Positions 43,232 to 52,135 of a stretch of 64,000 nucleotides of DNA are shown piece by piece. Both the position numbers and the translations under genes were made by a program. This stretch comes from Candidatus Rokuibacteriota bacterium. GTDB taxonomy: Bacteria; Methylomirabilota; Methylomirabilia; Rokubacteriales; CSP1-6. Below the pieces are notes generated by a model. The model searched no databases, was not told the DNA's origin, and saw only the letters and a list, made by a program, of their open reading frames with translations. Position 1 is the first letter of the stretch; each line of letters opens with the position of its first letter. The stretch lies in the NCBI GenBank assembly GCA_003220535.1, contig QHSU01000082.1, positions 1-64,000 on the forward strand, read 5' to 3'.

Positions 43232-43320
43232 TCGGAGGGGGCCTCGACCGACGGGCTCCGCCCTTTGGGGCCCCCTCCGATGCCTCCCCCAGACACGGAT
43301 TGCGCGGGCGAAGCCCGCGC
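43232..43320 (+). repeat. Two-hairpin intergenic element, copy 3
   Basis: TCGGAGGGG (43232-43240) pairs with 43272-43280. The second hairpin GCGCGGGC-gaa-GCCCGCGC is at 43302-43320, followed by TCGGAT. Compared with copy 1 the stem has a C to G change matched by a G to C change in the other arm. It shares 48 identical bases (43246-43293) with copy 1 and lies between convergent genes. Confidence 0.7.
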
Positions 43321-43346
43321 TCGGATCGCGGTTCCGTGCGGTGCGG

Positions 43347-44555
43347 TTATTTCAGGCCGAAGGTGTCGACGGCGAGGCCCGCGATGTGGCGGCCGATCGC
43401 GAGCGAGGCCGTGGCGCCGGGGGACGGCGCGTTGAGCACGTGAATCGCGTCTGCCTCGGCGACGATGCGGAAGTCGTCGACCAGCGAGCCGTCGGGGCTC
43501 ACCGCCTGGGCGCGGACGCCGGCGCCGCCGCGCGTGACGTCCTCCGAGCGGAGGATGGGAACGAGCCGCTGGAGCGCGCGGACGAAGGCGTCCTTACTCA
43601 GCGAGCGGTACATCTCGTAGCTGCCCATGCGCCAGTAGCGGCGGGCCATCTGCCAGAACCCACGGTAGGCGAGGGTCCCCGCCAGCTCGCTCGGGCTCAC
43701 ACGGCCGAAGCGATAGCCCTCACGTGCGAATGCGAGCACGGCGTTCGGACCGGCCTCGACCTCACCGTGCACGGTGCGCGTCAGGTGGACACCGAGGAAC
43801 GGGAACTCGGGATCGGGGACCGGGTAGATCAGACCGCGGACGATGTCCTGGCGCTCCGGGCGGATCATGTAGTACTCGCCGCGGAACGGGATGATCCGCA
43901 CGTCGACACGGGCGCCGGCCATCCGTGCGACGACGTCCGAGTAGAGACCCGCGCAGTTCACGAGTCGCCGCGCCCGCACGACGGTGCGCGGCGTGACGAT
44001 GTCGAGCGCGCCAGCCGTGCGCGCGATCGACGTCACCCGGGCGCCCGTCTCGATCACGACGCCGCGGGCGGTCAGCTCGCGCGTCATCGCCGCGCACACC
44101 TCCTTGTAGTCCACGATCGCCGTCGAGGGCGACCGGATCGCGCGGAGTGCCGCGGCGTGCGGCTCGATCTCCCTGAGCTGCGCGGGCTCTAACATCTCGA
44201 CCGGCACGCCGTTGGCGACCCCGCGCTCGTAGAGGGTCTGCAGGCGCGGCAGCTCGGCCTGGCTTGTCGCGACGATCACCTTGCCGACGTGATCGACACG
44301 GATCCCGTGCTTCTGACAGAACTCGAGCATCAGTCCCTTGCCCTCGACGCAGAGCTTCGCCTTGTAGGAGCCCGGCTTGTAGTAGATCCCGGAGTGGATG
44401 ACACCCGAGTTGTTGCCTGTCTGGTGCGTCGCGAGCTTGGCTTCCTTCTCGAGGATGACGAGCCGCGCGCCCGGCGTGCGCTCGCCGAGGGCGCGCGCGG
44501 TAGCGAGACCGACGATCCCGCCCCCGATGATCGCGATGTCGTACGGGTTGTCCAT
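43347..44555 (-). CDS. lhgO: L-2-hydroxyglutarate oxidase
   Basis: A 402-residue FAD-dependent oxidase of the DAO family, which converts L-2-hydroxyglutarate to 2-oxoglutarate. The dinucleotide motif DIAIIGGGIVGLATARALGE, HQTGNNSGVIHSGIYYKPGS, the VDYKEVCAAM segment and IPFRGEYYMI are characteristic of LhgO. It is divergent from the MaoC-CitE pair with 72 bp between. Confidence 0.92.
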   Translation of the reverse strand: MDNPYDIAIIGGGIVGLATARALGERTPGARLVILEKEAKLATHQTGNNSGVIHSGIYYKPGSYKAKLCVEGKGLMLEFCQKHGIRVDHVGKVIVATSQAELPRLQTLYERGVANGVPVEMLEPAQLREIEPHAAALRAIRSPSTAIVDYKEVCAAMTRELTARGVVIETGARVTSIARTAGALDIVTPRTVVRARRLVNCAGLYSDVVARMAGARVDVRIIPFRGEYYMIRPERQDIVRGLIYPVPDPEFPFLGVHLTRTVHGEVEAGPNAVLAFAREGYRFGRVSPSELAGTLAYRGFWQMARRYWRMGSYEMYRSLSKDAFVRALQRLVPILRSEDVTRGGAGVRAQAVSPDGSLVDDFRIVAEADAIHVLNAPSPGATASLAIGRHIAGLAVDTFGLK

Positions 44556-44627
44556 GGCCCATCATTGATAGAATCTGGCACGACCGCTGTCAAGCGTGGA
44601 AGCCGCCAACAACCGGGAGGTACCAGC

Positions 44628-45080
44628 GTGGCCGGAAAGTACTTCGAGGAGCTCGAGATCGGACAGACCTTCCAGCACCAGCCCGGACGCACGGTTACCG
44701 AGGCGGACAACGTGTGGTTCTCGTGCCTGACGATGAACCCCCAATCCCTCCATGTCGACTTCCACGCGGCCGCCAAGACCGAGTTCGGCAAGCCCCTGGT
44801 CAACAGCCTCTTCACGCTCGGCGTCGCGGTCGGTCTGTCGGTCAGCGAGACTACGCTAGGGACCACCGTGGGGAATCTCGGGTTCGAGAAAGTCGAGTTC
44901 CCCAAGCCCGTGTTCCACGGCGACACGATCTATTCCGAGACCGAGGTGGTCGACAAGCGTGAGTCCCGCTCGCGGCCGCAGTGGGGCATCGTCACGTTCG
45001 TGCACCGGGCCCGCAACCAGCACGGCGACGTCGTCATGGTCGCGCGGCGCAACGCGATGATGCGCAAGAAGGGCGCCTGA
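44628..45080 (+). CDS. MaoC-family (hot-dog) dehydratase
   Basis: A 150-residue hydratase-fold protein starting with GTG after GGGAGG. The hydratase helix region reads FSCLTMNPQSLHVDFHAA, keeping the His of the usual D/N-x4-H catalytic pair (N then H). Followed two bases later by a CitE-like lyase, it resembles the mesaconyl-CoA or related branched acyl-CoA hydratases that work with such lyases, for example in C5-dicarboxylate degradation. The substrate is inferred from this pairing. Confidence 0.85.
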   Translation: MAGKYFEELEIGQTFQHQPGRTVTEADNVWFSCLTMNPQSLHVDFHAAAKTEFGKPLVNSLFTLGVAVGLSVSETTLGTTVGNLGFEKVEFPKPVFHGDTIYSETEVVDKRESRSRPQWGIVTFVHRARNQHGDVVMVARRNAMMRKKGA

Positions 45081-45082
45081 GC

Positions 45083-45967
45083 GTGGCGCGGCGGCGCCGG
45101 TCGCTCCATTTCGTACCGGGCGGCAACGATCGGATGCTCGCCAAGGCCCTCACACTGCCGGCGGACGGCCTGATCCTCGACCTCGAGGACGCGGTCGCCC
45201 CCGAGCGCAAGGCGGCGACCCGTGCAGTGGTCCGCGAGTGGCTCGGTCGTCCGGACTTCGGCGGCCGCGAGCGGTGGGTGCGGATGAATCCGATCGCGAC
45301 GGGGCTCGGGCAGGCCGACCTCGAAGAGACGATGGCGGCGCGCCCGGACGGCTACGTGGTGCCGAAGCCCGGCCGCGCCGCCGACATCCGCGAGATCGTC
45401 CGGATTCTGGATCGGCTCGAGCAGCGCCACGGGATTTCCAACGGTGCCACGCGGCTCACCCTGATCGCGACGGAAACGCCGGAGGGATTGCTGAACATCC
45501 GCGAGATCGCGACGGCCACGCCGCGCACGGTGGCGATCTCCTGGGGGGTCGAGGACCTTGGCGCGGCGATGGGGCTCGGCCGGGTTCGCGACGCCGAGGG
45601 GCGGTATCTCGACATTCCCCGGTATGCGCGCGTCATGTGTGCCGTGGCCGCCGCCGCCGCGGGCGTCGAGGCCATCGATACCGTCTTCACGGACATCGCC
45701 GATCTCGGCGGCCTCCGGCGCGAGTGCGAGGACGGAGTGGCCATGGGCTTCACCGGCAAGATCTCCATCCATCCCGCTCAGATCGCCGTGATCAACGAGG
45801 TCTTCACACCGGCCAAAGAGGCCGTCGACGAAGCTCGAGAGCTGGTCGCGCTGTTCGAGGACCACGCGAAGCGCGGCATCTACGCGTTCACCTTCAAGGG
45901 CCAGATGGTGGATGCGCCTCATCTCACTCGCGCGAAGAAGCTGCTGGCCCGCGCCGGAGCTCAGTGA
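45083..45967 (+). CDS. CitE-like (HpcH/HpaI) CoA-ester lyase
   Basis: A 294-residue TIM-barrel lyase related to malyl-CoA and citramalyl-CoA lyases. Typical stretches are SLHFVPGGNDRML, LILDLEDAVAPERK (metal/CoA site), RMNPIATG, LTLIATETPEGLLN and KISIHPAQIAVINEVF. The GTG start is two bases after the MaoC stop. Cleavage of a hydroxyacyl-CoA formed by the MaoC protein is the simplest reading. Confidence 0.88.
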   Translation: MARRRRSLHFVPGGNDRMLAKALTLPADGLILDLEDAVAPERKAATRAVVREWLGRPDFGGRERWVRMNPIATGLGQADLEETMAARPDGYVVPKPGRAADIREIVRILDRLEQRHGISNGATRLTLIATETPEGLLNIREIATATPRTVAISWGVEDLGAAMGLGRVRDAEGRYLDIPRYARVMCAVAAAAAGVEAIDTVFTDIADLGGLRRECEDGVAMGFTGKISIHPAQIAVINEVFTPAKEAVDEARELVALFEDHAKRGIYAFTFKGQMVDAPHLTRAKKLLARAGAQ

Positions 45968-46076
45968 ACGCATCGGGAGGCATCGCCCTGAGCACCCGGG
46001 GGATTACGCATCGGGAGGCATCGCGCGAGCCCCGGGGGGTAACGCATCGGGAGGCATCGCGCGAGCCCCGGGGGGG
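45968..46076 (+). repeat. Three tandem 36-38 bp repeats
   Basis: Units starting at 45968, 46006 and 46042 share ACGCATCGGGAGGCATCGC; units 2 and 3 are nearly identical through GAGCCCCGGGGGG, unit 1 diverges after the first 20 bases. There is no spacer, so this is not CRISPR. GGGAGGCATCG also occurs on the opposite strand in the two-hairpin elements (GATGCCTCCC), suggesting a related origin. Confidence 0.7.
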
Positions 46077-46077
46077 T

Positions 46078-46104
46078 CTGGGGGGCCATGTCGGGGCCCC
46101 CCAG
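46078..46104 (+). terminator. Strong 10-bp hairpin before the alcohol dehydrogenase
   Basis: CTGGGGGGCC (46078-46087) and GGCCCCCCAG (46095-46104) form a perfect stem with a seven-base loop, ending five bases before the TTG start of the next gene. No T-run follows, so termination is uncertain; it may block or pace translation of the following gene. Confidence 0.4.
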
Positions 46105-46109
46105 CTACA

Positions 46110-47126
46110 TTGAGGGCGCTGGTCCTTTCGGTCCCGGCGCCGATCGAGGGCGGGCCGCTCCGTTGCGAGACCCGCCCGGTGCCGTCGCCCAACGCCGGCG
46201 AAATCCTCGTGCGGGTGAGCGCCTGCGGTGTCTGTCGTACCGACCTGCACATCGTCGAGGGCGAGCTGCCGCTCGTCAGCTCGCCGATCGTCCCCGGTCA
46301 CCAGGTCGTCGGCCGGGTGGAGAGCGCCGGAGGGGGCGCCACGCGCTTCCGGCCGGGCGAGCGGGTGGGCCTCGCGTGGCTCCGCGGGACGTGCGGTGCG
46401 TGTGCTCCATGCCGGCGCGGCCGCGAGAACCTCTGCGAGCGCGCGGTGTTCACCGGCTATCACGCGGACGGCGGCTTCGCCGACTACGCCGTCGCGCCCG
46501 AAGCGTTCGCCTACGCGATTCCGCCGGCGTTCAGCGACGCCGAGGCGGCGCCGCTCCTCTGCGCCGGCATCATCGGCTACCGGGCTCTGAAGCGTTGCGC
46601 CGTGCCCGCCGGCGGCAGACTCGGGATCTACGGATTCGGCGCCTCGGCCCACGTGACGCTTCAGGTCGCGCGCGCCCGCGGCCTGGACGTGTTCGTCTGC
46701 ACGCGCGAGCCGTCGCACCGAGAGCTCGCGCGCCGGCTCGGCGCCGCGTGGGTCGGCGACGTTGGCGACGCGATGCCCCTCCCGACGGACGGCACGATTC
46801 TCTTCGCCCCGGTCGGCGAACTGGTGCCCCTCGCGCTCCGGAACCTCGCGCGCGGCGGGACACTCGCGCTCGCGGGCATCTACATGACGCCGGTGCCGGC
46901 GCTCGAGTACGAGCGCGACCTCTTCTACGAGCGCAGCGTGACGAGCGTGACGGCGAACACCCGCGCCGACGGCGCGGAACTCTTGGCTGAGGCCGCGCGG
47001 ATCCCGATCCGGCCCGCGACGACGACGTTTCCGCTCGAGGACGCCAACCGGGCGCTCGCGCTGCTCAAGCGTGGAGGATTCGCCGGCGCCGGGGTGCTCT
47101 TGACCGGCGAGGGTTCTCGCGTATGA
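46110..47126 (+). CDS. Zinc-dependent alcohol dehydrogenase
   Basis: A 338-residue medium-chain dehydrogenase. Catalytic zinc ligands are in SACGVCRTDLHIVEG and the GHQVVG histidine; the structural zinc site is CGACAPCRRGRENLC. The NAD-binding loop GIYGFGASAHVTLQ has a Gly-rich turn slightly different from GLGGLGH. TTG at 46110 is chosen because upstream frame encodes the tandem repeats. The subgroup resembles AdhP-like aldehyde/alcohol dehydrogenases. Confidence 0.85.
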   Translation: MRALVLSVPAPIEGGPLRCETRPVPSPNAGEILVRVSACGVCRTDLHIVEGELPLVSSPIVPGHQVVGRVESAGGGATRFRPGERVGLAWLRGTCGACAPCRRGRENLCERAVFTGYHADGGFADYAVAPEAFAYAIPPAFSDAEAAPLLCAGIIGYRALKRCAVPAGGRLGIYGFGASAHVTLQVARARGLDVFVCTREPSHRELARRLGAAWVGDVGDAMPLPTDGTILFAPVGELVPLALRNLARGGTLALAGIYMTPVPALEYERDLFYERSVTSVTANTRADGAELLAEAARIPIRPATTTFPLEDANRALALLKRGGFAGAGVLLTGEGSRV

Positions 47127-47156
47127 TCTCCGCACGGTTTTGACGGAGGCTCACCG

Positions 47157-48443
47157 ATGAGCGATCACGACGATCTTCTGCGCCGCGCCGAGCAGGTCTT
47201 GCCGGGCGGCATTCTGGGCAGTCACCGGAGCGGACCGGGCCTCGAGTTCGTCGTCAAGGAAGGCCGCGGCGCCTATCTGTGGGACATGAGCGGCCGACGG
47301 TACCTCGATTACCTGCTCGGCTCTGGGCCGATGCTGCTCGGCCACGCGCACCCGGCCGTCGTCGCGGCCGTCGAGCGTCAGATGGCGCGTGGCACCTCGT
47401 ACTTCCTCCTGAACGAGCCGGCGATCCAGCTCGCCGAGGAGATTGTGAAGGCCGTTCCCTGCGCCGAGCAGGTGCGCTACACGTCGAGTGGCTCGGAGGC
47501 GACGTTCTTCGCGCTGCGGGTCGCCCGCGCGTTCCGGAAACGGGACAAGATCATGAAGTTCGAGGGCGGCTTCCACGGCACGCACGACTACGCGCTGATG
47601 AGCGTCGTGCCGCGCTCGCCCAAGGCGTTCCCGGCGCCGATGACTGACTCGGCCGGCGTCCCGCACGCGATCGAGGGTGAGGTGCTGATCGCGCCCTACA
47701 ACGATCTCGCGACGGCGGAGGCGCTCATCGCCGCGCACCACGAAGAGCTGGCCGCCGTGCTCATCGAGCCCTACCAGCGGACGATCGTGCCGGCGCCCGG
47801 GTTCCTCCAGGGGCTGCGCGCGGCGACGCGCCGCTACGAGGTGCCGCTGGTCTTCGACGAGATCGTCACGGGCTTTCGCTTCGCCTACGGCGGGGCCCAG
47901 GAGTACTACGGTGTCGTGCCCGACCTCGCGGCCTACGGCAAGGTCGTGGCCGGCGGGTTTCCGCTGGCGTGCATCGCCGGGCCCAAGGCGATCATGCGCC
48001 ATTTCGACGCCTCGCTCGAGGGCACGCCCGAGTACGTCTGGCAGGCGGGGACCTTCAACGGCAACGCGATCGCGTGCGCCGCCGGCCTCGCGACCCTCGC
48101 CGAGCTCCGGAAGCCGGGTGCGTACGAGCGGCTCTTCCGGACCGGAACGCGGCTGCGCGACGGCCTGGCCGCCGCGGTGCGGCGGCACGGGCTCGCCGCG
48201 CGGGTGACCGGCGAGCCGCCGGTCTTTGACATCTTCTTCACCGACCGCGAGATCGTCGACTATCGTGCGACGCTCACCGCCGATCGCGAGCGGATCAAGC
48301 GATTCAACCAGGAGCTCGTGCGGCGCCACGTCGTCAAGGCGGTGAACAAGATCTACGTGTCGCTCGCCCACACCGACGCGGACGTCGCAGAAACCGTCGA
48401 GATTTTCGACCAGGCGTTGGCGGCCATCGCCGCGGACGCCTGA
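47157..48443 (+). CDS. Class III PLP aminotransferase, HemL-like
   Basis: A 428-residue fold-type I aminotransferase related to glutamate-1-semialdehyde aminomutase. The PLP lysine is K262 in LAAYGKVVAGGFPL; TSSGSEATFFALRVAR and FDEIVTGFRFAYGG are the cofactor motifs. It is followed 14 bp later by a peptide-type binding protein and permeases, a common context for catabolic omega- or beta-amino acid aminotransferases, so a role in heme synthesis is less likely. Confidence 0.85.
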   Translation: MSDHDDLLRRAEQVLPGGILGSHRSGPGLEFVVKEGRGAYLWDMSGRRYLDYLLGSGPMLLGHAHPAVVAAVERQMARGTSYFLLNEPAIQLAEEIVKAVPCAEQVRYTSSGSEATFFALRVARAFRKRDKIMKFEGGFHGTHDYALMSVVPRSPKAFPAPMTDSAGVPHAIEGEVLIAPYNDLATAEALIAAHHEELAAVLIEPYQRTIVPAPGFLQGLRAATRRYEVPLVFDEIVTGFRFAYGGAQEYYGVVPDLAAYGKVVAGGFPLACIAGPKAIMRHFDASLEGTPEYVWQAGTFNGNAIACAAGLATLAELRKPGAYERLFRTGTRLRDGLAAAVRRHGLAARVTGEPPVFDIFFTDREIVDYRATLTADRERIKRFNQELVRRHVVKAVNKIYVSLAHTDADVAETVEIFDQALAAIAADA

Positions 48444-48457
48444 GTCGGGAGGACTGC

Positions 48458-50083
48458 ATGAACCTCAGCCGTCGCGATCTGCTCAAGCTCGGCGGCGCCG
48501 CGCTCGCGGGGGCCTCGGTGGCCCCTGCCGGCGCGCGCGCCCAGACGCCCAAGCGCGGCGGCACCCTCTCGATCCGGACCTGGGACCCGCCGCACTTCGA
48601 CCCCTTCGGGACGATCTCCTACAAGACCCACATCGCGCTCAGCTTTACCCACAGCCGGCTGCTCAAGCACAAGGCCGGGCCCAGCGTCGTCCCCGGCACG
48701 TTCTCGATTGAGGGCGACCTGGCCGAGTCGTGGACGCAGCCGAACGAGACCACGTACGTCTTCAAGCTGCGGAAGGGCGTGCGCTGGCACGCGAAGCCCC
48801 CGGTGAACGGGCGCGAGCTGACGGCCGACGACGTCGTGTTCAGCGTCAACCACTTTCTCACCGTGAAAGGCAACGCGAACGCCTACATGCTCAAGTCGGT
48901 CGACAAGGTCGAGGCGGTCGACAAGTCCACGGTGAAGTTCACCCTCAAGGAGCCGTTCGTCTGGTTCCTCGACATGCTCGCCAACCCCCATGCGGTCGCG
49001 ATCGTCGCCAGGGAAGTCGTCGAGAAGTACGGTGACCTCAAGAAGTGGGAGTCGGTCATCGGGACCGGGCCGTGGATGCTCGACTCCTATCGACCGAACG
49101 TGAGCCTCGCCTACGTGCGCAACCCGAACTATTTCTTGCCGGGCTTGCCGTACATCGATCGAGTCGAGATGACGGTGGACGAGGACAACGCGTCTCGAAT
49201 GGCGGCCTTCCTCAGCGGCAAGTACGACCTGGGCTGGGAGTTCCCCGGCACGATCAACCGCGTCGACTGGGTGCAGATCAAGGACACGCTCAAGCAGAAG
49301 CGGCCGAAGCTCCAGACGGTCGAGTTCGTGGCGCCAGTCATGAGCCATATCTCGATGCGCACCGATCAGAAGCCGTTCAGCGACGTGCGCGTGCGCCAGG
49401 CGATGGCGCTGGCCATCGACCGCAAGGCCATCATCGAGGCGGTGTTCGAGGGCGTCGGCGCGATGAACCCGGCCGTGCCGGCCGCGCTCCGGGAGTGGTC
49501 GATACCGTTCGACAAGCTCGGCGAGGGCGCCAGGTACTACAAGCACGATCCGGCCGAGGCCAAGCGACTGTTGGCCGCCGCCGGCTATCCGAACGGGTTC
49601 CCGGGCACGATGTGCTTCACGACCTACGGCTCGACGATCCTGGTGGACTCGATGCAGCTCGTCCAGAAGGACCTCAAGGTAGTCGGTATCGACGTCAAGA
49701 TCGACCAGAAGGAGTACGGCGCCTACATCGCGACGTGCTTCTACGGCAAGTTCGACTCCATGACCTACGGACCGCAGACGGGATTCCTCGAGCCGGACAA
49801 CTTCCTCTTCGGCCAGTACTATCCGGAGGAGCTCAAGAACCAGAGCCACATCAACGACCCGGTGGTGGCCGACATGCTCGTCCGCCAGCGGCGCACGTTC
49901 GATCCCGCCAAGCGCCGCGAGATCATCTACGACATCCAGCGCCACCTGGCGAAGCACCAGTACTACGTGCAGATGCCGTCGGGCGTATACGTTGCCGTCT
50001 GGGAGGGCGCGGTCAAGAACTACGGGCCCAACATGGGCTACGACTACGGCGGGCGGCTCATGGCGGCCTGGCTCGAGCGGTAG
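48458..50083 (+). CDS. ABC transporter substrate-binding protein, family 5 (Tat-exported)
   Basis: A 541-residue oligopeptide-type binding protein. The signal LSRRDLLKLGGAALAG is a clear twin-arginine motif. The fold is supported by DLAESWTQPNETTYVFKLR, GRELTADDVVFSVNHF, DVRVRQAMALAIDRKA and DPAEAKRLLAAAGYPNG. It heads the dppB-dppC permease pair; ATPase genes are absent, so they must be elsewhere or shared. Confidence 0.92.
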   Translation: MNLSRRDLLKLGGAALAGASVAPAGARAQTPKRGGTLSIRTWDPPHFDPFGTISYKTHIALSFTHSRLLKHKAGPSVVPGTFSIEGDLAESWTQPNETTYVFKLRKGVRWHAKPPVNGRELTADDVVFSVNHFLTVKGNANAYMLKSVDKVEAVDKSTVKFTLKEPFVWFLDMLANPHAVAIVAREVVEKYGDLKKWESVIGTGPWMLDSYRPNVSLAYVRNPNYFLPGLPYIDRVEMTVDEDNASRMAAFLSGKYDLGWEFPGTINRVDWVQIKDTLKQKRPKLQTVEFVAPVMSHISMRTDQKPFSDVRVRQAMALAIDRKAIIEAVFEGVGAMNPAVPAALREWSIPFDKLGEGARYYKHDPAEAKRLLAAAGYPNGFPGTMCFTTYGSTILVDSMQLVQKDLKVVGIDVKIDQKEYGAYIATCFYGKFDSMTYGPQTGFLEPDNFLFGQYYPEELKNQSHINDPVVADMLVRQRRTFDPAKRREIIYDIQRHLAKHQYYVQMPSGVYVAVWEGAVKNYGPNMGYDYGGRLMAAWLER

Positions 50084-50101
50084 CCCGGCGACACGCTGCC
50101 C

Positions 50102-51046
50102 GTGCTGAGGCGGTATCTCGCCAAGCGTCTGTTGGTCGCGATCCCGTCCCTCGTGATCGCGTCGCTGATCGTCTTCACGTTGCCGCGGCTGATCCCGGGC
50201 GACGTCGTGGTGCTCATGCTCGCCGAGAAAGCGTACGCCAAGGACCTCGAGGAGCTGCGGGCGAAGCTCGGCCTCGACCGGCCGTTGCCCGTCCAGTACG
50301 TGGAGTGGCTGGGCCGGGTCGCCCGTGGAGACCTCGGCGAATCGCTGTGGACGAAGCGGCCGGTGCTGGAAGAGATCGGCCAGCGGCTTCCGCTGACGGT
50401 CGAGCTCGCCCTGCTCGGCCTGACCTTCGCGCTCATGATCGCGGTGCCGGTCGGCGTGATCTCGGCGGCGCGCCAGGACACCGTCCAGGACTACCTCGCA
50501 CGGAGCGCCGCGATCCTCGGGCTGTCGGTGCCCGGGTTCTGGCTCGCGACGCTCCTGATCGTGCTGCCCGCCATCTGGTGGGGCTGGCGCCCCGTGAGCG
50601 GCTTCGTCGAGTTCTCCCGGGACGCGATCGGCCACGTGACGCAGCTGCTGTTGCCGGCGCTGATCCTCGGCATCGCCACCGGCGCCGCGCTGATGCGCCT
50701 CACCCGCGGCATGCTTCTGGAGGTGCTCCGGCAGGACTACGTCCGCACGGCGTGGGCGAAGGGGCTTACCGAACGCGTGATCGTCATGAAGCACGGGCTC
50801 CGGAACGCGATCATCCCCGTCGTCACGTTGCTCGGCACCCAGCTGCCGCAGATCATCGGAGGGACCGTCATCATCGAGACGGTCTTCGGCCTACCCGGCA
50901 TGAGTCGCTTCCTGTTCGATGCGATCCTCCAGCGCGACTATCCCGTGATCCAGGGGGTGAACCTCGTCGTCGTGTCCGTCGTCGTCCTCGTCAACCTCGC
51001 CGTCGACGCGCTCTATGCCGTCCTCGATCCGCGTATTCGGTATTAG
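50102..51046 (+). CDS. dppB: Oligopeptide/dipeptide ABC transporter permease (DppB type)
   Basis: A 314-residue permease with six hydrophobic segments starting RRYLAKRLLVAIPSLVIASL. The inner-membrane docking loop DYVRTAWAKGLTERVIVMKH is the EAA motif of DppB/OppB. GTG start 18 bp after the binding-protein gene. Its stop codon is the first base of a 13-bp hairpin repeat. Confidence 0.92.
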   Translation: MLRRYLAKRLLVAIPSLVIASLIVFTLPRLIPGDVVVLMLAEKAYAKDLEELRAKLGLDRPLPVQYVEWLGRVARGDLGESLWTKRPVLEEIGQRLPLTVELALLGLTFALMIAVPVGVISAARQDTVQDYLARSAAILGLSVPGFWLATLLIVLPAIWWGWRPVSGFVEFSRDAIGHVTQLLLPALILGIATGAALMRLTRGMLLEVLRQDYVRTAWAKGLTERVIVMKHGLRNAIIPVVTLLGTQLPQIIGGTVIIETVFGLPGMSRFLFDAILQRDYPVIQGVNLVVVSVVVLVNLAVDALYAVLDPRIRY

Positions 51047-51139
51047 TCGGGGGGAGCGCCGCCGCTCCCCCCGACGCCCCCCACCGGTCACGCGGGGTGG
51101 CCGATGGCGAGGATTCGATGGCGCCGGCAAAGCCGGCGC
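51046..51139 (+). repeat. Two-hairpin intergenic element, copy 4
   Basis: The first stem is perfect over 13 bp, GTCGGGGGGAGCG (51046-51058) with 51063-51075 and a four-base loop. The second hairpin GCGCCGGC-aaa-GCCGGCGC lies at 51121-51139, followed by TCGAAC. It sits inside an operon between dppB and dppC, the only copy in that position, and may uncouple their expression. Confidence 0.7.
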
Positions 51140-51211
51140 TCGAACCGCGAACGCGAGGCGCGGACCGCGGCGGATTCGGAGCAGGCGTCGCTCGCCCCGG
51201 CACTCCGGACT

Positions 51212-52135
51212 GTGAACGCGCGAGTCGAGATCCCAGAACAGCTGGCGGGGTCAAAAACCGCGCTCGAGCACGATCAAGCATGGCTGTCGGCTCTGCGCGG
51301 GCTCGGGAGGTTCATCCGGCGGAAGCCCCTCGGGGCGCTGGGCGCGGTCATCGTCGTCGTCATGCTGGTAATGGCGGCGTTCGCCGAGCGGATCGCGCCG
51401 TACGGCTACGACGACACGATTCGCGGCGCCCGCATGAAGGCGCCCTCGGCCGCTCACTGGCTCGGGACCGACAACCTCTCCCGCGACATGTGGAGCCGTA
51501 TCGTCTACGGCGCGCGCGTGTCGATCACGGTGGGCTTCGGGACGATCGGCCTCGCCGTCCTCCTCGCCACCGCGGTCGGCGTCTCGAGCGGCTATTTCGG
51601 GGGCGCGTACGATCTCGTCGTCCAGCGCGTAGTGGACGCGTGGCTCTCCTTCCCTTACCTCGTCATCGTGCTCTCGGTCATGGCGGTCCTGGGGCCGGGC
51701 CTGCTCAACGTCGTGATGGCGCTCGCCATCCTCATTGCTGCCGTCAATTCCCGCGTGATCCGTGGAGCGACGATCACGGTCGCCCAGAGCACCTATGTCG
51801 AGGCTGCGCGCGCCGTGGGCTGCGGGCACGCGCGAATCATCGCGCGCCACATCCTCCCGAACGTCACGGCGACGATCATCATTCTCGCGACCATCGGCCT
51901 CGGCACGGCGATCCTGGCGGAGTCGGCGCTCTCGTTCCTCGGGTTTGGCGTGCCGCCTCCGTACCCGGCGTGGGGCGCGATGCTCTCGGGCTCCGGACGG
52001 ACCTACATGTTTCGCGCCCCGTGGATGGCGATCTGGCCGGGTGTCGCGATCTCGCTCGCCGTGTTCGGGTTCAACATGCTGGGCGACGCGCTCCGCGACG
52101 TCCTCGACCCCCGTCTGCGTGGTCTTGCGAGGTGA
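51212..52135 (+). CDS. dppC: Oligopeptide/dipeptide ABC transporter permease (DppC type)
   Basis: A 307-residue permease. After a 30-residue cytoplasmic N-terminus come RFIRRKPLGALGAVIVVVML and AAFAERIAPYGYDD, then five more hydrophobic segments; the docking loop is TYVEAARAVGCGHARIIARH. GTG at 51212 is preferred; an upstream ATG at 51104 would put the N-terminus inside the repeat element. It is the last gene of the transporter operon. Confidence 0.88.
   Translation: MNARVEIPEQLAGSKTALEHDQAWLSALRGLGRFIRRKPLGALGAVIVVVMLVMAAFAERIAPYGYDDTIRGARMKAPSAAHWLGTDNLSRDMWSRIVYGARVSITVGFGTIGLAVLLATAVGVSSGYFGGAYDLVVQRVVDAWLSFPYLVIVLSVMAVLGPGLLNVVMALAILIAAVNSRVIRGATITVAQSTYVEAARAVGCGHARIIARHILPNVTATIIILATIGLGTAILAESALSFLGFGVPPPYPAWGAMLSGSGRTYMFRAPWMAIWPGVAISLAVFGFNMLGDALRDVLDPRLRGLAR

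Noticed and set aside
45968..46076. Repeat array resembling CRISPR
   Set aside because: The units follow each other directly with no unique spacers, there are only three, and no cas genes are nearby.
51104..51211. N-terminal extension of DppC from an upstream ATG
   Set aside because: It would encode the repeat element and about 36 Arg-rich residues not found in the family; GTG at 51212 gives the normal protein.
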